Position numbers and translations under genes: made by a program. A stretch of DNA of 64,000 nt from Kitasatospora sp. GP82 (GTDB lineage Bacteria; Actinomycetota; Actinomycetes; Streptomycetales; Streptomycetaceae), in contig NZ_JARZAJ010000016.1 in assembly GCF_029892105.1 (NCBI RefSeq), positions 62,001 to 126,000 of the forward strand, read 5' to 3'. This document shows, in pieces, positions 24,603 through 33,250 of the stretch (its first letter is position 1; the number at the start of each line of letters is the position of its first letter). Under the pieces are notes generated by a model that worked only from the letters and a program-made list of their open reading frames with translations, ran no database searches and was not told the origin of the DNA.

Positions 24603-25571
24603 TCAGCCGCGCTGGATGCCCGAGGTGTCGTTCAGCAGACCGTGCGTACCGTCCGGCAGCTGCGCGACCAGGGCGGCACCGCGCTGCTCGACCGCCAGGT
24701 ACCAGGTGCCCGGGACGAGCTCGCCGACCGGCGGGCCCGCCGGGTTGTCCTTCGACGCGAGCGGACGGTTGACCGGGACGGCGAACCAGAACGGCGCGAA
24801 GTCGGCGGCCGGCGGGGCCGGCGTGGGCGCCGGGGCAGCGGCCGGCTCGGGCTGCGGCTGGGCGGCGGCCGGGGTCGGGTAGCCGTAGCCGCCCTGCGGC
24901 TGGCCGCCGAACGCCGCGCCGCCCTGCGGGACGCCACCCTGCGGGACGCCGCCGTGCTCGGGGGCCGGGGCCGGGTAGCCGTACTGGCCCGGCTGACCGG
25001 GCTGCCCCGGCTGGCCGAAGTGCTCGGGCTGGGTGGCGGCGAGCGGCTGGTACGGGGCGTAGCCCTGCGGAGTCGCGGGCTTCTCGGGCAGCAGCGGTGC
25101 CTTCAGCGCGGGCACCAGCGGTCCGCCGGCGGCCGCACCGGCCAGCACCAGCAGCGCGAGCAGCGCCAGCCAGGCGCCGAAGCCGCTGCTGGTCGAGGTG
25201 CTGAAGGTGGCGCCGGACGTGTCGGCGGCGCCGCCGGCCAGCGACCACAGGCCGGACCACAGCGCGGCGACCGAGAGCGCGATACCCCACTGGTCGAGCC
25301 GCAGGCCCAGCACCTGGCGGGTGGCCGCAGCCTGCCCCTGGAAGCGCTGGAGCAGGATCAGCGCGGCGGCGACGATGCCCAGCAGGAAGACCGAGGGGAG
25401 TACCGGGAAGAGCGCGGTCGTCCAGCCGTTCACCGAGGCGGAGGAGCACGACGCACCCTTGGCGCCGGAGCAGAAGCTGGAGGTGCGATACGGCAGGAAG
25501 GAGGCAATGAGCAGTAGGAAGGCCGCACCTGCGACGGCGGCGTCTCCCCTGGTGAGAGCGCGCAGATTCAC
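24603..25571 (-). CDS. Four-helix membrane protein with Pro/Gln/Gly-rich loop
   Basis: 322 aa. Four transmembrane helices lie in the first ~165 residues (AAVAGAAFLLLIASFLPY; VFLLGIVAAALILLQRF; WGIALSVAALWSGLWSLAGG; AWLALLALLVLAGAAAGG). Two Cys in the first outer loop (SSFCSGAKGASCSSA) could form a disulfide. Then comes a disordered Gln/Gly/Pro/Tyr region with GQP tandem repeats, and a conserved-looking C-terminal domain (WFAVPVNRPLASKDNPAG ... GTWYLAVEQRGAALVAQLPD). GTG at 25571 is preceded by AGGGGAAC. The domain organisation resembles actinobacterial DUF5336-type proteins; function not recognised. Confidence 0.7.
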   Translation of the reverse strand: MNLRALTRGDAAVAGAAFLLLIASFLPYRTSSFCSGAKGASCSSASVNGWTTALFPVLPSVFLLGIVAAALILLQRFQGQAAATRQVLGLRLDQWGIALSVAALWSGLWSLAGGAADTSGATFSTSTSSGFGAWLALLALLVLAGAAAGGPLVPALKAPLLPEKPATPQGYAPYQPLAATQPEHFGQPGQPGQPGQYGYPAPAPEHGGVPQGGVPQGGAAFGGQPQGGYGYPTPAAAQPQPEPAAAPAPTPAPPAADFAPFWFAVPVNRPLASKDNPAGPPVGELVPGTWYLAVEQRGAALVAQLPDGTHGLLNDTSGIQRG

Positions 25572-25736
25572 TAACGTTCCCCTCGTCGGTGTGTCGTGGA
25601 CGGCGGTTGGATGGTCGGTCGACCGGCCGGACGAGCCGCCCGAACCGGGCAAAAGCCTAGGGCCAAGCCGTTCCCGAGTTCACAGCACCCTACGGAACCG
25701 TCCTGAATCCTTGCATATCGTCAGCCCTGGGCGAGG

Positions 25737-26681
25737 TTATCCGGCAGGTGTGGTCAGGTAGGCGGTGAGCGCATCGGCGATGCCCTGGGCGGCGAGTTGG
25801 CGCCACTGAGGATCCGTCATCCGCTGGGCGTCGCCCGAGTTGCGCATGTTGCCGCACTCGATGAACACCTTGGGCACCTTGGAGAGGTTGAGCCCGCCCA
25901 GGTCGCTGCGGGTGTCCAGACCCTGCTCACCGATGTAGTCGGCGTACGGCTCGCCGGTGGCGGCCTTGAAACCGTCGCGCAGCGTCACCCCGAGCCGGTG
26001 GGAGGGATCGACGATCGCCGAGGTGTCCGCCGCACCAGCCGTCACCTTGGCGGGCATGATGACGTGGAATCCGCTCACGGAGGCCGGTGCTCCGTCACCG
26101 TGCACCGAGACGGCGGCGTCGGCGTGCGCCTCGTTGCCGATCTTCGCGCGCTCGTCGATGCAGGGGCCGTACTCGCGGTCACCGTCGTGGGTGAACACCA
26201 CCTTGGCGCCCCTGGCCTCCAGGATCGCCCGCGCACGGTGCGACACGTCCAGCGTGTAGGCGGCCTCGGTGTAACCGGCGTCCGTCTCGGTACCGGTGGT
26301 GTCGCACTCCTTGCGCGCGTTGCCGATGTCCACCAGGCGGTTGATCTCGGCGGTGTGGTTCACGTTGTTGCTGTTGTGGCCGGGGTCGAGCAGCACCGTC
26401 CGGCCCGTCAGGGGGCGCGCGCCGCCGGACGCCGTGGAGGACGGGCTCGGGCCCGCGCCGGTGGAGGCCGGCGCCGTGCCGGGGCCGGTGGTGGCCGGTG
26501 GCGGAGCGGCCGGCGGCGGGGAGGCAGATGTGCCGGTGGCAGCGGGCGAGCCCCCGCCGGCCAGCGCCTGCCAGCCGAGCCAGCCGGCGAAGCAGAGCGG
26601 CACGGCGGTGCAGCCGAGAACGGTCAGGCGGAAGCGAGTGGAGCGACGGGGAGTGGGGCGCTCGTCGGTGGTGCCGGTCAC
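25737..26681 (-). CDS. N-acetylmuramoyl-L-alanine amidase (Amidase_3)
   Basis: 314 aa. An N-terminal membrane anchor (LGCTAVPLCFAGWLGWQALA) is followed by a Ser/Pro/Ala linker and the zinc amidase domain: TVLLDPGHNSNNVNH with the first zinc His, an Asp/Glu pair in TETDAGYTEAAYTLDV, then DAAVSVHGDGAP with the second His, and VPKVFIECGNMRNSGDAQRM with the catalytic Glu. It cleaves the bond between MurNAc and the stem peptide in the cell wall. A large insert between the Zn ligands (KECDTTGTETD) may form a lid. Start is GTG, 7 nt after the stop of the preceding gene, suggesting cotranscription. Confidence 0.9.
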   Translation of the reverse strand: MTGTTDERPTPRRSTRFRLTVLGCTAVPLCFAGWLGWQALAGGGSPAATGTSASPPPAAPPPATTGPGTAPASTGAGPSPSSTASGGARPLTGRTVLLDPGHNSNNVNHTAEINRLVDIGNARKECDTTGTETDAGYTEAAYTLDVSHRARAILEARGAKVVFTHDGDREYGPCIDERAKIGNEAHADAAVSVHGDGAPASVSGFHVIMPAKVTAGAADTSAIVDPSHRLGVTLRDGFKAATGEPYADYIGEQGLDTRSDLGGLNLSKVPKVFIECGNMRNSGDAQRMTDPQWRQLAAQGIADALTAYLTTPAG

Positions 26682-26688
26682 GAGTTGT

Positions 26689-27969
26689 TCAGATCCTGTC
26701 CCAGGTGCGCGAAGGCAGGTTGTAGGTGCCTGCCATGGAGTTCCACTTGGTGACGAAGTCCTTCTTCGTCTGCGTGGCCTGCGGGTTGAGGTCGTTCGCC
26801 CGCTTGAGGTCGTCGGTGTCCGGAGCCGCGCCGTTGGTGCAGCCCTGGCTGCTCACGGTACGGGCCCAGGCCGCGTACGCCCGGTCGATGTCGCCCGACT
26901 GCTGCCAGGCGCTGCGCAGGGTCTGCGCCGCGTCCGCACCACCGGGCAGCTGGCCCAGGTCCAGCTTGTTCAGGTCCGCGATCAGCTGGTCCCGCTGGGC
27001 GGCGCCGGCCTCGAAGTCGTGGACGGCGTTGTCGATCTCGGACTTCGACGGGCAGCTGTTCACCTTGGCCACCGCGTTGCCGATCGGCGCCTTCGCACCC
27101 TCACCCCGGGTGAGCAGATCGTCCAGGGACTTCGCCTGGGCGGCCGCGTTCGGCCCTGCGCCATCGCTCGCCGAGGCGCTGGGGGAGTCGCCGGGCGAGG
27201 CGTCCGGCGAGGTGGAGCCGGTGCTGCCCGGAGCGGGTGGCGGCGCGCCGCCGCCCGCCCCCGGGCTGGCGGGGCCGGGCTGTGCCTGGCCCTTCGAGTC
27301 GCCCGTGTCCTGGATCAGCCAGACGGCGCCGACGCCGACCACGACCGCCAGCGCCACACCGAGTGCCACGAACAGCGGCGTACGACGGCGGGGCTGCGCC
27401 CCTTCGTACGGAGCGAGCTCCTCGTACGGGGCGGGTGCCGGGTAGCCGGGCCCTGGGTACCCGGGTCCCTGGCCGGACAGGGGTGTCTGCGCGGGCGGGA
27501 AGGCCGGCGGCGTGGGCTGCGACGAGGGAAAGCCCGGGGGCGGCGTCGGCTCGGCGCTGTGGGCGGGGAAGCCGCCCGGCTGCCCGTAGCCCGCGGCAGG
27601 AGGTGGAGGCGAGGCGTTCAGGTACGGCCGGGCGGTGAGGGGCGGCCCCTCGTCGCCGAAGGCCCCGGCGGAGGGCGGTGCGGAGGGCGGCAGCAGCGGG
27701 ACCGGGGGGAGCTTCGCGGTCTGCGCGTCCTGGGGGGAGGCGAACCCGTACGGGGCAGACGTGTGCTGCTGCGGCGCGGCCGGCTGTGACGGTGTCCACT
27801 GCTGCTGCGGTGCCCCCTGCTGTGACGGCGCGCCCTGCGGGGGCGGGAAGCCCGGCTCCGCCGGTGTGTCCTGCTGGGCCTGGGCCGGTTTGCGGCGCAC
27901 CCAGCCACCCGCGCCTCCGCGCGCAGTGGGATCCCAGACCGCCGGAGCGGTGTTGTCCTGGTCGGTCAT
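26689..27969 (-). CDS. Pro-rich membrane protein of unknown function
   Basis: 426 aa. A cytoplasmic Pro/Gln/Ala-rich region (residues 1-195, with QQGAPQQQ and APP-type repeats) precedes a basic patch (RRRTP) and one transmembrane helix (LFVALGVALAVVVGVGAVWL). The outside begins with a Ser/Pro/Gly linker and ends in a helical domain (about 285-426) with two Cys (VNSCPSKSEID, SSQGCTNG) that may be disulfide linked. This two-part layout recurs in streptomycete envelope proteins. It is upstream of an amidase gene and probably cotranscribed, so a cell-wall role is reasonable, but the function is not recognised. An inverted repeat lies 64 bp upstream of the start. Confidence 0.7.
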   Translation of the reverse strand: MTDQDNTAPAVWDPTARGGAGGWVRRKPAQAQQDTPAEPGFPPPQGAPSQQGAPQQQWTPSQPAAPQQHTSAPYGFASPQDAQTAKLPPVPLLPPSAPPSAGAFGDEGPPLTARPYLNASPPPPAAGYGQPGGFPAHSAEPTPPPGFPSSQPTPPAFPPAQTPLSGQGPGYPGPGYPAPAPYEELAPYEGAQPRRRTPLFVALGVALAVVVGVGAVWLIQDTGDSKGQAQPGPASPGAGGGAPPPAPGSTGSTSPDASPGDSPSASASDGAGPNAAAQAKSLDDLLTRGEGAKAPIGNAVAKVNSCPSKSEIDNAVHDFEAGAAQRDQLIADLNKLDLGQLPGGADAAQTLRSAWQQSGDIDRAYAAWARTVSSQGCTNGAAPDTDDLKRANDLNPQATQTKKDFVTKWNSMAGTYNLPSRTWDRI

Positions 27970-28032
27970 GCCCTCGCCCTCGCCCCCGCTGTCGTCTCGA
28001 ACACGCCCGTACGGTCCGGGTGTTCGCCGACA

Positions 28033-28062
28033 CCGTACCGCCCTTGCGATACGGCGGTACGG
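28033..28062. promoter_or_regulatory. Inverted repeat upstream of the Pro-rich membrane protein gene
   Basis: CCGTACCGCC (28033-28042) and GGCGGTACGG (28053-28062) are perfect 10-bp arms 10 nt apart, followed by another GGCGGTAT. Candidate operator; the binding protein is unknown. Confidence 0.4.
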
Positions 28063-28203
28063 CGGTATGCGGCATCCGGAGCGCCCGGGGTGGTGCGGTC
28101 TTGCTGTGCGGAATCGCTGTAGTGCGGTCCGAGGAACGACGTTAGAGCATCGGAGTTCGTGCCCGCAGGAGGCCCGCGATCTGCGGTGCGGCCGGTTCTG
28201 CGG

Positions 28204-28884
28204 TCAGTTCCCCTCGTGGCCGTGCGCGAGGCCGGCCGAGCGCCGCAGCACCCGCAGCGACCCCGTGACCGAGACCTCCTCGAAGCCCGCTGCCAGCGCC
28301 CGCAGATAGACCCGGTACGGTGCCTGACCGCCGTCGGCCGGGTCGGGGAAGACGTCGTGGATCACCAGCAGACCGTCCTCGGCGAGGTGCGGCACCCAGC
28401 CCTCGTAGTCGCCGCTCGCGTGCTCGTCGGTGTGCCCGCCGTCGATGAAGACCAGCGACAGCCGCCCGCCCCAGACCGCTGCGACCTGCGGGGACCGCCC
28501 GACCAGGGCGATCACGTACTCCTCCAGACCGGCGTGGTGCAGCGTCCGCCGGAAGCGGGGCAGTGTGTCCATCCGCCCGACCTCGGGGTCGACCAGGGTC
28601 GGGTCGTGGTACTCCCAGCCGGGCTGCTGCTCCTCCGAGCCCCGGTGGTGGTCGACCGTCAGCGCCACCGTGCCGGTCGCCCGCGCGGCATCGGCCAGCA
28701 GGATCGCCGAGCGCCCGCAGTACGTGCCGATCTCCAGCACCGGCAGACCACCGGTCCGACGTGCCGCCTCCACCGCCGCCGCGTACAGCGCCAGGCCCTC
28801 GTCCACCGGCATGAACCCGGTCGCCGACTCGAAGGCCGCGAGCACCTCGGGTGCCGGAAGGGTGCTCTCCCGGAGGTCGGTCAT
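28204..28884 (-). CDS. Class I SAM-dependent methyltransferase (Methyltransf_24/CmcI-like)
   Basis: 226 aa. LPVLEIGTYCGRSAILLADA is motif I; TVALTVDHHRGS ends beta-2; RLSLVFIDGGHTDEHASGDY with the acidic/His cluster and EDGLLVIHDVFPDPADGG match the Methyltransf_24 group that contains metal-dependent O-methyltransferases and CmcI. GGGAG precedes the ATG by 7 nt. It follows the lanthipeptide locus on the same strand but is separated from it by a strong terminator, so it is probably not part of that pathway. Confidence 0.8.
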   Translation of the reverse strand: MTDLRESTLPAPEVLAAFESATGFMPVDEGLALYAAAVEAARRTGGLPVLEIGTYCGRSAILLADAARATGTVALTVDHHRGSEEQQPGWEYHDPTLVDPEVGRMDTLPRFRRTLHHAGLEEYVIALVGRSPQVAAVWGGRLSLVFIDGGHTDEHASGDYEGWVPHLAEDGLLVIHDVFPDPADGGQAPYRVYLRALAAGFEEVSVTGSLRVLRRSAGLAHGHEGN

Positions 28885-29021
28885 GCTGCTGCTCCCTGCG
28901 GTCGGTCCGGTGGTTTTCCGTGCATTGCCCGGCTGCTGGACCCTACTCGACGGTAGGCCGCAGGGGCAGCCCGGGGGACTCGGTCTGCGGCAGGGCGGGC
29001 AGGGACGGGCCGGGAACGGAG

Positions 29022-29055
29022 CGACCGAGGGGCCCGGGTGCGGGCCCCTCGGTCG
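29022..29055 (-). terminator. Terminator ending the lanthipeptide locus
   Basis: Perfect 15-bp stem CGACCGAGGGGCCCG / CGGGCCCCTCGGTCG with the tetraloop GGTG, about 40 nt past the stop of the 51-aa peptide gene. Confidence 0.8.
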
Positions 29056-29097
29056 GACAGCTCGGATGCGGCAGGCGACCGCGGTCGGCCGGGACGG

Positions 29098-29253
29098 TCA
29101 GCGACGGTGGCGTCCGTGCGGGTTGGCGTCGGTGGTGTCGTCGGATGCGGTCAGGCCCCGGTGGCGACCGTGTGCGGTGTCCTCGGCCGTGGCCTCGTCG
29201 GCGCCGGGCGCGGTGCTGTCGTGCTCGGTGGTGTCGGTGAGGGTTTCGGACAT
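29098..29253 (-). CDS. 51-aa peptide with two HGRHR motifs, candidate second precursor
   Basis: Short acidic-then-basic peptide: the first ~26 residues are rich in Thr, Glu, Asp and Ala (MSETLTDTTEHDSTAPGADE), and the second half contains AHGRHRGL and, 18 residues later, PHGRHRR at the C-terminus. No Cys is present, so it cannot be a lanthionine substrate. The leader-like acidic start, repeated basic motif and position at the end of the lanthipeptide gene row suggest a peptide that is cut or secreted, but an unmodified regulatory or immunity peptide is equally possible. Not recognised as a known family. The ATG 29253 has GGAG about 12 nt upstream; an in-frame start at 29304 is less likely. 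Confidence 0.6.
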   Translation of the reverse strand: MSETLTDTTEHDSTAPGADEATAEDTAHGRHRGLTASDDTTDANPHGRHRR

Positions 29254-29424
29254 CAGGTTCGTCTTCTCCGTGCAAGGGTGCTGGTCTGTGGTGCCGTCTG
29301 GCACCGGTCGGATGGGCCGGGGCGCTGGCCGCCGGTTGCGCGATGCGCCTGTACCGGTAGCGCACCCCGGGCCTGTACGGGGGCCACCCTATCGGCCGCC
29401 TTGGAGATGAGCGTAGTGAGATCG

Positions 29425-31365
29425 TCAGGGCCGCTGTATGACCGACACCAGCGCCGATGCCTGCATCTGCGGCGTCCGGTCGGTGTGTCCCGCGCGGCCG
29501 AAGGCGCCCTGCGGGGCCGATCCCAGCCAGTGGCCGACCAGTTCGCGGTAGAGCGGGGAGAGCACCTGGAGGTCGCCGTGCCGAGCGAGGAGCCCCCGTC
29601 CGGAGTCCAGCAGGAGCACCCGGTCGGAGCGCAGCGCGGAACCGATCCGGTGTGCGACCACGACAAGGGTTCCGGGCCGGGCGGCGAACGTCTCCTCCAC
29701 CCTGGTCTCGGCAGCCGCGTCCAGGTGGCAGGTCGCCTCGTCCAGCACCACCACCGGCGCGGGCGACAGGTAGGTCCGCACCAGGGAGACGAGTTGGCGC
29801 TCACCGGCGGAGAGCACGGAGGGGTCGTGCAGCACGCCGTCGGGTCCGCCGAGCCGGGCGAGCAGCTCCTCCGCTCCCAACTCTTCAACGGCGCAGCGGA
29901 GTTGGTCGTCACTCGCCTCCGGGTGCAGCCAGCACAGGTTCTCGCGGACCGTACCGGCGAAGACGTACGCCTCCTGCGGCACCAGCGCCAGCCGTCGGGC
30001 GCGCTGCGGGCCGGGCAGTAGATGCGGCCGCACGCCGGCCACCCGTACCTCGCCGCACTGCGGCGGGAGCAGACCGGCAAGCAGCGCCGCCAGGGTCGAC
30101 TTGCCCGCGCCGCTGGGCCCGACCACCGCGAGGTGCTCGCCGGCCGCGAGTTCCAGGTCGAGCCCGGCGAACAAGGGCTGCGCCGAAGGGCCGTGGGCAT
30201 GGCGCAGTCCGGTGACCCGTACGGCCGGGGCGGCGAGGCGGCGGCCGGACGTGGAGGTACGGGGGCTCGGGGGCCCGGGAGCGGCTGCCACGGCCTCGGC
30301 TCCGGCCGCCTCCATGGCACGGCCCGGCACTTCGGGCGCGGGGACGGCCAGGGGTGCGGCGGGGACGGCCAGGGGTGCGGCGGGGACAGCCAGGGGTGCG
30401 GCGGGGATGGCGGCCAGGCGGTTCAGGACGGCCGCGAGTTCAAGCACCCAGCCGCCCAGCATCCCGGAGAGTGTCCTCACCGCGGGCTCCAGCTGCTGGA
30501 CCAGGTAGGACGCCACGCCGAGCACCTGCCCTGCCGTCAGCCAGTGGTGCGACACCAGCCAGGGCGCGGCCGCCACGACCGCCAGTACGGGCAGTCGGCC
30601 GCCGAGCGCGACTGTCAGCGAGCGCAGCGCGGCCGCTCGCCCGAGGGCCCGAAGAGCGCCTCCCTGTGCCTCCAGGGTCGCAGCGACCGCCGTACCGACC
30701 CGCTGCCGGGCCCCGCAGGCGGCGATGTCGCGCAGTCCGGCGAAGGCGAGACCGCTCTCGGCGGACACCCGTTCGTCCGCGAGTACCGCCGCGTGGCGGC
30801 GGGCGACCAGCGGGCGGAGCAGGCGGCCGAAGAGCAGACCGCCGAACAGGAGCGGGAGCAGCACCAGCGGCAGGGTCACCGGGGCGAGCAGTGCCAGCCC
30901 GAGGACGGCCGCCACCAGGGTGACCCCGACGCCGCGCAGGGTGCGCAGCAGGGTCGCCGTCAACTGGCGGGCCGATTCGACCTGTTCGGTCAGTCTGGCG
31001 ACCTCGGCCGGGCTGCTGTCCGGCCGGTTGAGCGCACCGTGCACCACCCGGGCGACCAGGGCGTCCCGCAGCGGTTCCACCACGGCGGCCACCTGCGGGA
31101 ACGCCGCGCGTGCCGCATACGCCCGGACCGCGAAGGCGGCCCCGAGTACGGCCAGCCAGAGGCAGCCCACACCCGGGCGGCCCGCCAGAAAGCCCTGGTC
31201 GACGGCGGCCGAGACGATGATCCCCGAGAGCAGCGCGGGCAGCGCCTCCACCCCGGACCAGGCCAGGACGCGGATCAACGCCGGTCGGGTGGTGGAGAGC
31301 TGGTCGACCAGCAGCTTCCAGCCCGACGCGGGCCGCCAGTGCCGCTCGCTGTGGCGGCCGCTCAT
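29425..31365 (-). CDS. ABC half-transporter (TMD-NBD), canonical ATP site, lanthipeptide export
   Basis: 646 aa. Residues ~25-310 are a six-helix type-I exporter domain (starting SGWKLLVDQLSTTRPALIRV). A Pro/Ala linker (330-375) with three copies of AAPLAVP connects to the ATPase: Walker A GPSGAGKSTL, signature LSAGERQLVSLVRTYL, Walker B VVVLDEATCHLD with the catalytic Glu, and H-loop VVAHRIG. It probably pairs with the upstream half-transporter, whose own site is degenerate. There is no N-terminal C39 protease domain, so leader cleavage must be done by another enzyme, such as the S9 peptidase of the locus. Its start overlaps a possible 21-codon reading frame. Confidence 0.85.
   Translation of the reverse strand: MSGRHSERHWRPASGWKLLVDQLSTTRPALIRVLAWSGVEALPALLSGIIVSAAVDQGFLAGRPGVGCLWLAVLGAAFAVRAYAARAAFPQVAAVVEPLRDALVARVVHGALNRPDSSPAEVARLTEQVESARQLTATLLRTLRGVGVTLVAAVLGLALLAPVTLPLVLLPLLFGGLLFGRLLRPLVARRHAAVLADERVSAESGLAFAGLRDIAACGARQRVGTAVAATLEAQGGALRALGRAAALRSLTVALGGRLPVLAVVAAAPWLVSHHWLTAGQVLGVASYLVQQLEPAVRTLSGMLGGWVLELAAVLNRLAAIPAAPLAVPAAPLAVPAAPLAVPAPEVPGRAMEAAGAEAVAAAPGPPSPRTSTSGRRLAAPAVRVTGLRHAHGPSAQPLFAGLDLELAAGEHLAVVGPSGAGKSTLAALLAGLLPPQCGEVRVAGVRPHLLPGPQRARRLALVPQEAYVFAGTVRENLCWLHPEASDDQLRCAVEELGAEELLARLGGPDGVLHDPSVLSAGERQLVSLVRTYLSPAPVVVLDEATCHLDAAAETRVEETFAARPGTLVVVAHRIGSALRSDRVLLLDSGRGLLARHGDLQVLSPLYRELVGHWLGSAPQGAFGRAGHTDRTPQMQASALVSVIQRP
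30340..30402 (-). repeat. Three in-frame 21-bp tandem repeats
   Basis: Three copies of a 21-bp unit (starting GGGGACGGCCAGGGGTGCGG on the plus strand; the third differs by one base) encode AAPLAVP x3 in the linker between transporter domains. A truncated fourth copy follows. Length is probably variable between strains. Confidence 0.85.
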
Positions 31366-31536
31366 CGGTGGCCTGTCCCCGCGTCGGCGTGGCGGGCGGC
31401 CGACGGATCGCCGGGAGAACGGTGCATCGCTGACTCTCTTTCCAGGGTCCGCTGCTGATGGGCGAGTTGGCGGGATGCGGCGATATCGGCCCGGTCGACC
31501 GGGCGCTACGTCGGCCAGAGCCGGCGCGGCCGCCGG

Positions 31537-33195
31537 TCAGGCGCTCGCGGCGGCCAGGGTGCTGCCCGCCAGTGCCGCGCGGTAGTCGGGATCGGCGAGC
31601 AGGGCGTCGTGCGGGGCCAGGGCGCGCAGACGTCCGCCGTCCAGCCAGGCCACCAGGTCGGCCAGGGCCGCCGCCTCGGCGCGGTGGGCGACCACCAGCC
31701 GCGTGCAGCCGCGCGTGGACTCGGCGAGGGCCACGGTCACCTGGTGCTCGGTCGCGAGGTCGAGACTGGAGGTGGCGTCGTCGAGCACCACCACGCGTGC
31801 CCGCTGCGCCAAGAGCCGCGCCAGGCCCAGTCGTTGCAGCTCGCCGCCGGACAGTCGGAGCTCGTCGAGCGGGGTGTCCCACCCTTCGGGGAGCCTCCCC
31901 AGGAACCCGTCGGCCCGCGCGGCCTCAGCCTCCTGCGGGCCTGCTCCCTCCAGTGCCTCCCCGACCGTGGCGCCGACCAGGACGGGTCGTTCGAAGGCGT
32001 ATCCGACGGCCCGCCGCAGTTCGGTCCTGCTCAGCTCGTCCACGGGTACGCCGTCGATCAGGACACGCCCGGAGTCCGGCTCGCGGAGCCGTCCGACGAG
32101 GGTCGTCAGCAGCGACTTGCCCGCACCGGACCGGCCGACCAGGGCGATCGTGCTGCCGCCCGGGACGGTGAGGTCGACCGGCCCGAGCAGCACCCGGGCG
32201 CCGTCCCGTACCACGACCTCGCAGAACCTCACCTCCCCAGGACCGTCCGGGAGTCGGTTCACACCGTGACCGGCTATGGGCAGTGCCAGGACCTCCTCGA
32301 CCCGCGACCGGCCGGCCCGCGCGTGTGCGATGCCGACCAGGGCCTCGACCTGCTCGAAGAAGCCGAGCCCGAGCGCCGACCACCCGGCCGCCGCCGCCAG
32401 TGCGCCGGGCGGCAGCGAGCCCGCCGCCACCAGCCACCCGGCCGTACCCAGTACGGCCAGTTCCACCACAGCGACCAGCAGCGTCGCCTGCCACACCGTC
32501 CGGCGCTGTGCGGACCACAGCGCATGTCCGGCGGCGGTGAGATCGGGCAGCGGCCGGAGCACCCGGCCGGCCTCGCGCTGCTCGGCACCGGCGGCGTGGA
32601 TGCTCCGCAGCCCGGCCAGTGCCCCCGTGAGCCGGGCCGCGAGTTCTGACTGCACCTCCTGGTAGCGGGTGAAGACCTGCCCGGCGGTGCGGAGGAAGAG
32701 CCTGATCAGCACTACGCCGGGCACGACCCCGGCGAAGAACGCCAACGCCAGCCAGGGGGAGAGCAGACCGAGTCCGACGACGGCGCCGAGCGAGGTCAGC
32801 AGTGCGGTCACGGCGCCGAGCCGGGACGGGTACGCCGCACCGGCGTCGGCCGCCGCGCCCACTAGCCGCGCGGTCAGATCTCCGCCGGGTGGCAGGCCGG
32901 GTGCCGAAGGACCGAGCGCCAGGACGTGCCGCAGCAGCCGGGCGCGGAGGGCGACGGTCGCGTCGGCGGTGCAGGCGGGGCCGGCTGCTGCGGCCAGCGC
33001 CCCGGCGGCCGCACCGATCAGCAGCACGGCGGTGAGCGGCTGGGCGGCGCCGGCCAGTGCCGTGCCGGTGGACGCACCGGACGCGCCGCCGCCGAGGGCG
33101 GCGTCCACCGCCCCGGCGACCGCGCCCGGCAGGGCGAGGGTCGCGGCGGCCTCGACGGGAACGGCCAGGGTGAGTGCCAGAGTCCAGCCGCGCAT
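31537..33195 (-). CDS. ABC half-transporter (TMD-NBD) with degenerate ATP site, lanthipeptide export
   Basis: 552 aa. Six transmembrane helices (from MRGWTLALTLAVPVEAAATL) and an ATPase domain: Walker A GRSGAGKSLL, Q-loop GYAFERPVLV, signature LSGGELQRLGLARLL, Walker B VVVLDDATSSLD, H-loop VVAHRAEA. The residue after Walker B is Asp instead of the catalytic Glu, as in heterodimeric exporters with one weak site. Start ATG is preceded by GAGGGGG; the frame extends to 33261 without conserved sequence. It follows the precursor gene after a strong hairpin, so it should be made in lower amount than the precursor. Confidence 0.85.
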   Translation of the reverse strand: MRGWTLALTLAVPVEAAATLALPGAVAGAVDAALGGGASGASTGTALAGAAQPLTAVLLIGAAAGALAAAAGPACTADATVALRARLLRHVLALGPSAPGLPPGGDLTARLVGAAADAGAAYPSRLGAVTALLTSLGAVVGLGLLSPWLALAFFAGVVPGVVLIRLFLRTAGQVFTRYQEVQSELAARLTGALAGLRSIHAAGAEQREAGRVLRPLPDLTAAGHALWSAQRRTVWQATLLVAVVELAVLGTAGWLVAAGSLPPGALAAAAGWSALGLGFFEQVEALVGIAHARAGRSRVEEVLALPIAGHGVNRLPDGPGEVRFCEVVVRDGARVLLGPVDLTVPGGSTIALVGRSGAGKSLLTTLVGRLREPDSGRVLIDGVPVDELSRTELRRAVGYAFERPVLVGATVGEALEGAGPQEAEAARADGFLGRLPEGWDTPLDELRLSGGELQRLGLARLLAQRARVVVLDDATSSLDLATEHQVTVALAESTRGCTRLVVAHRAEAAALADLVAWLDGGRLRALAPHDALLADPDYRAALAGSTLAAASA

Positions 33196-33250
33196 CGTGC
33201 ACCCCCTCGGTGCGAGAAGTGGGTTCAGGTACGGGAAGTGAGTGCGGGAG

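Noticed and set aside
28204..28884. Methyltransferase as a tailoring enzyme of the lanthipeptide
   Set aside because: A perfect 15-bp terminator and its own ribosome-binding site separate it from the operon; its family acts mostly on small molecules.
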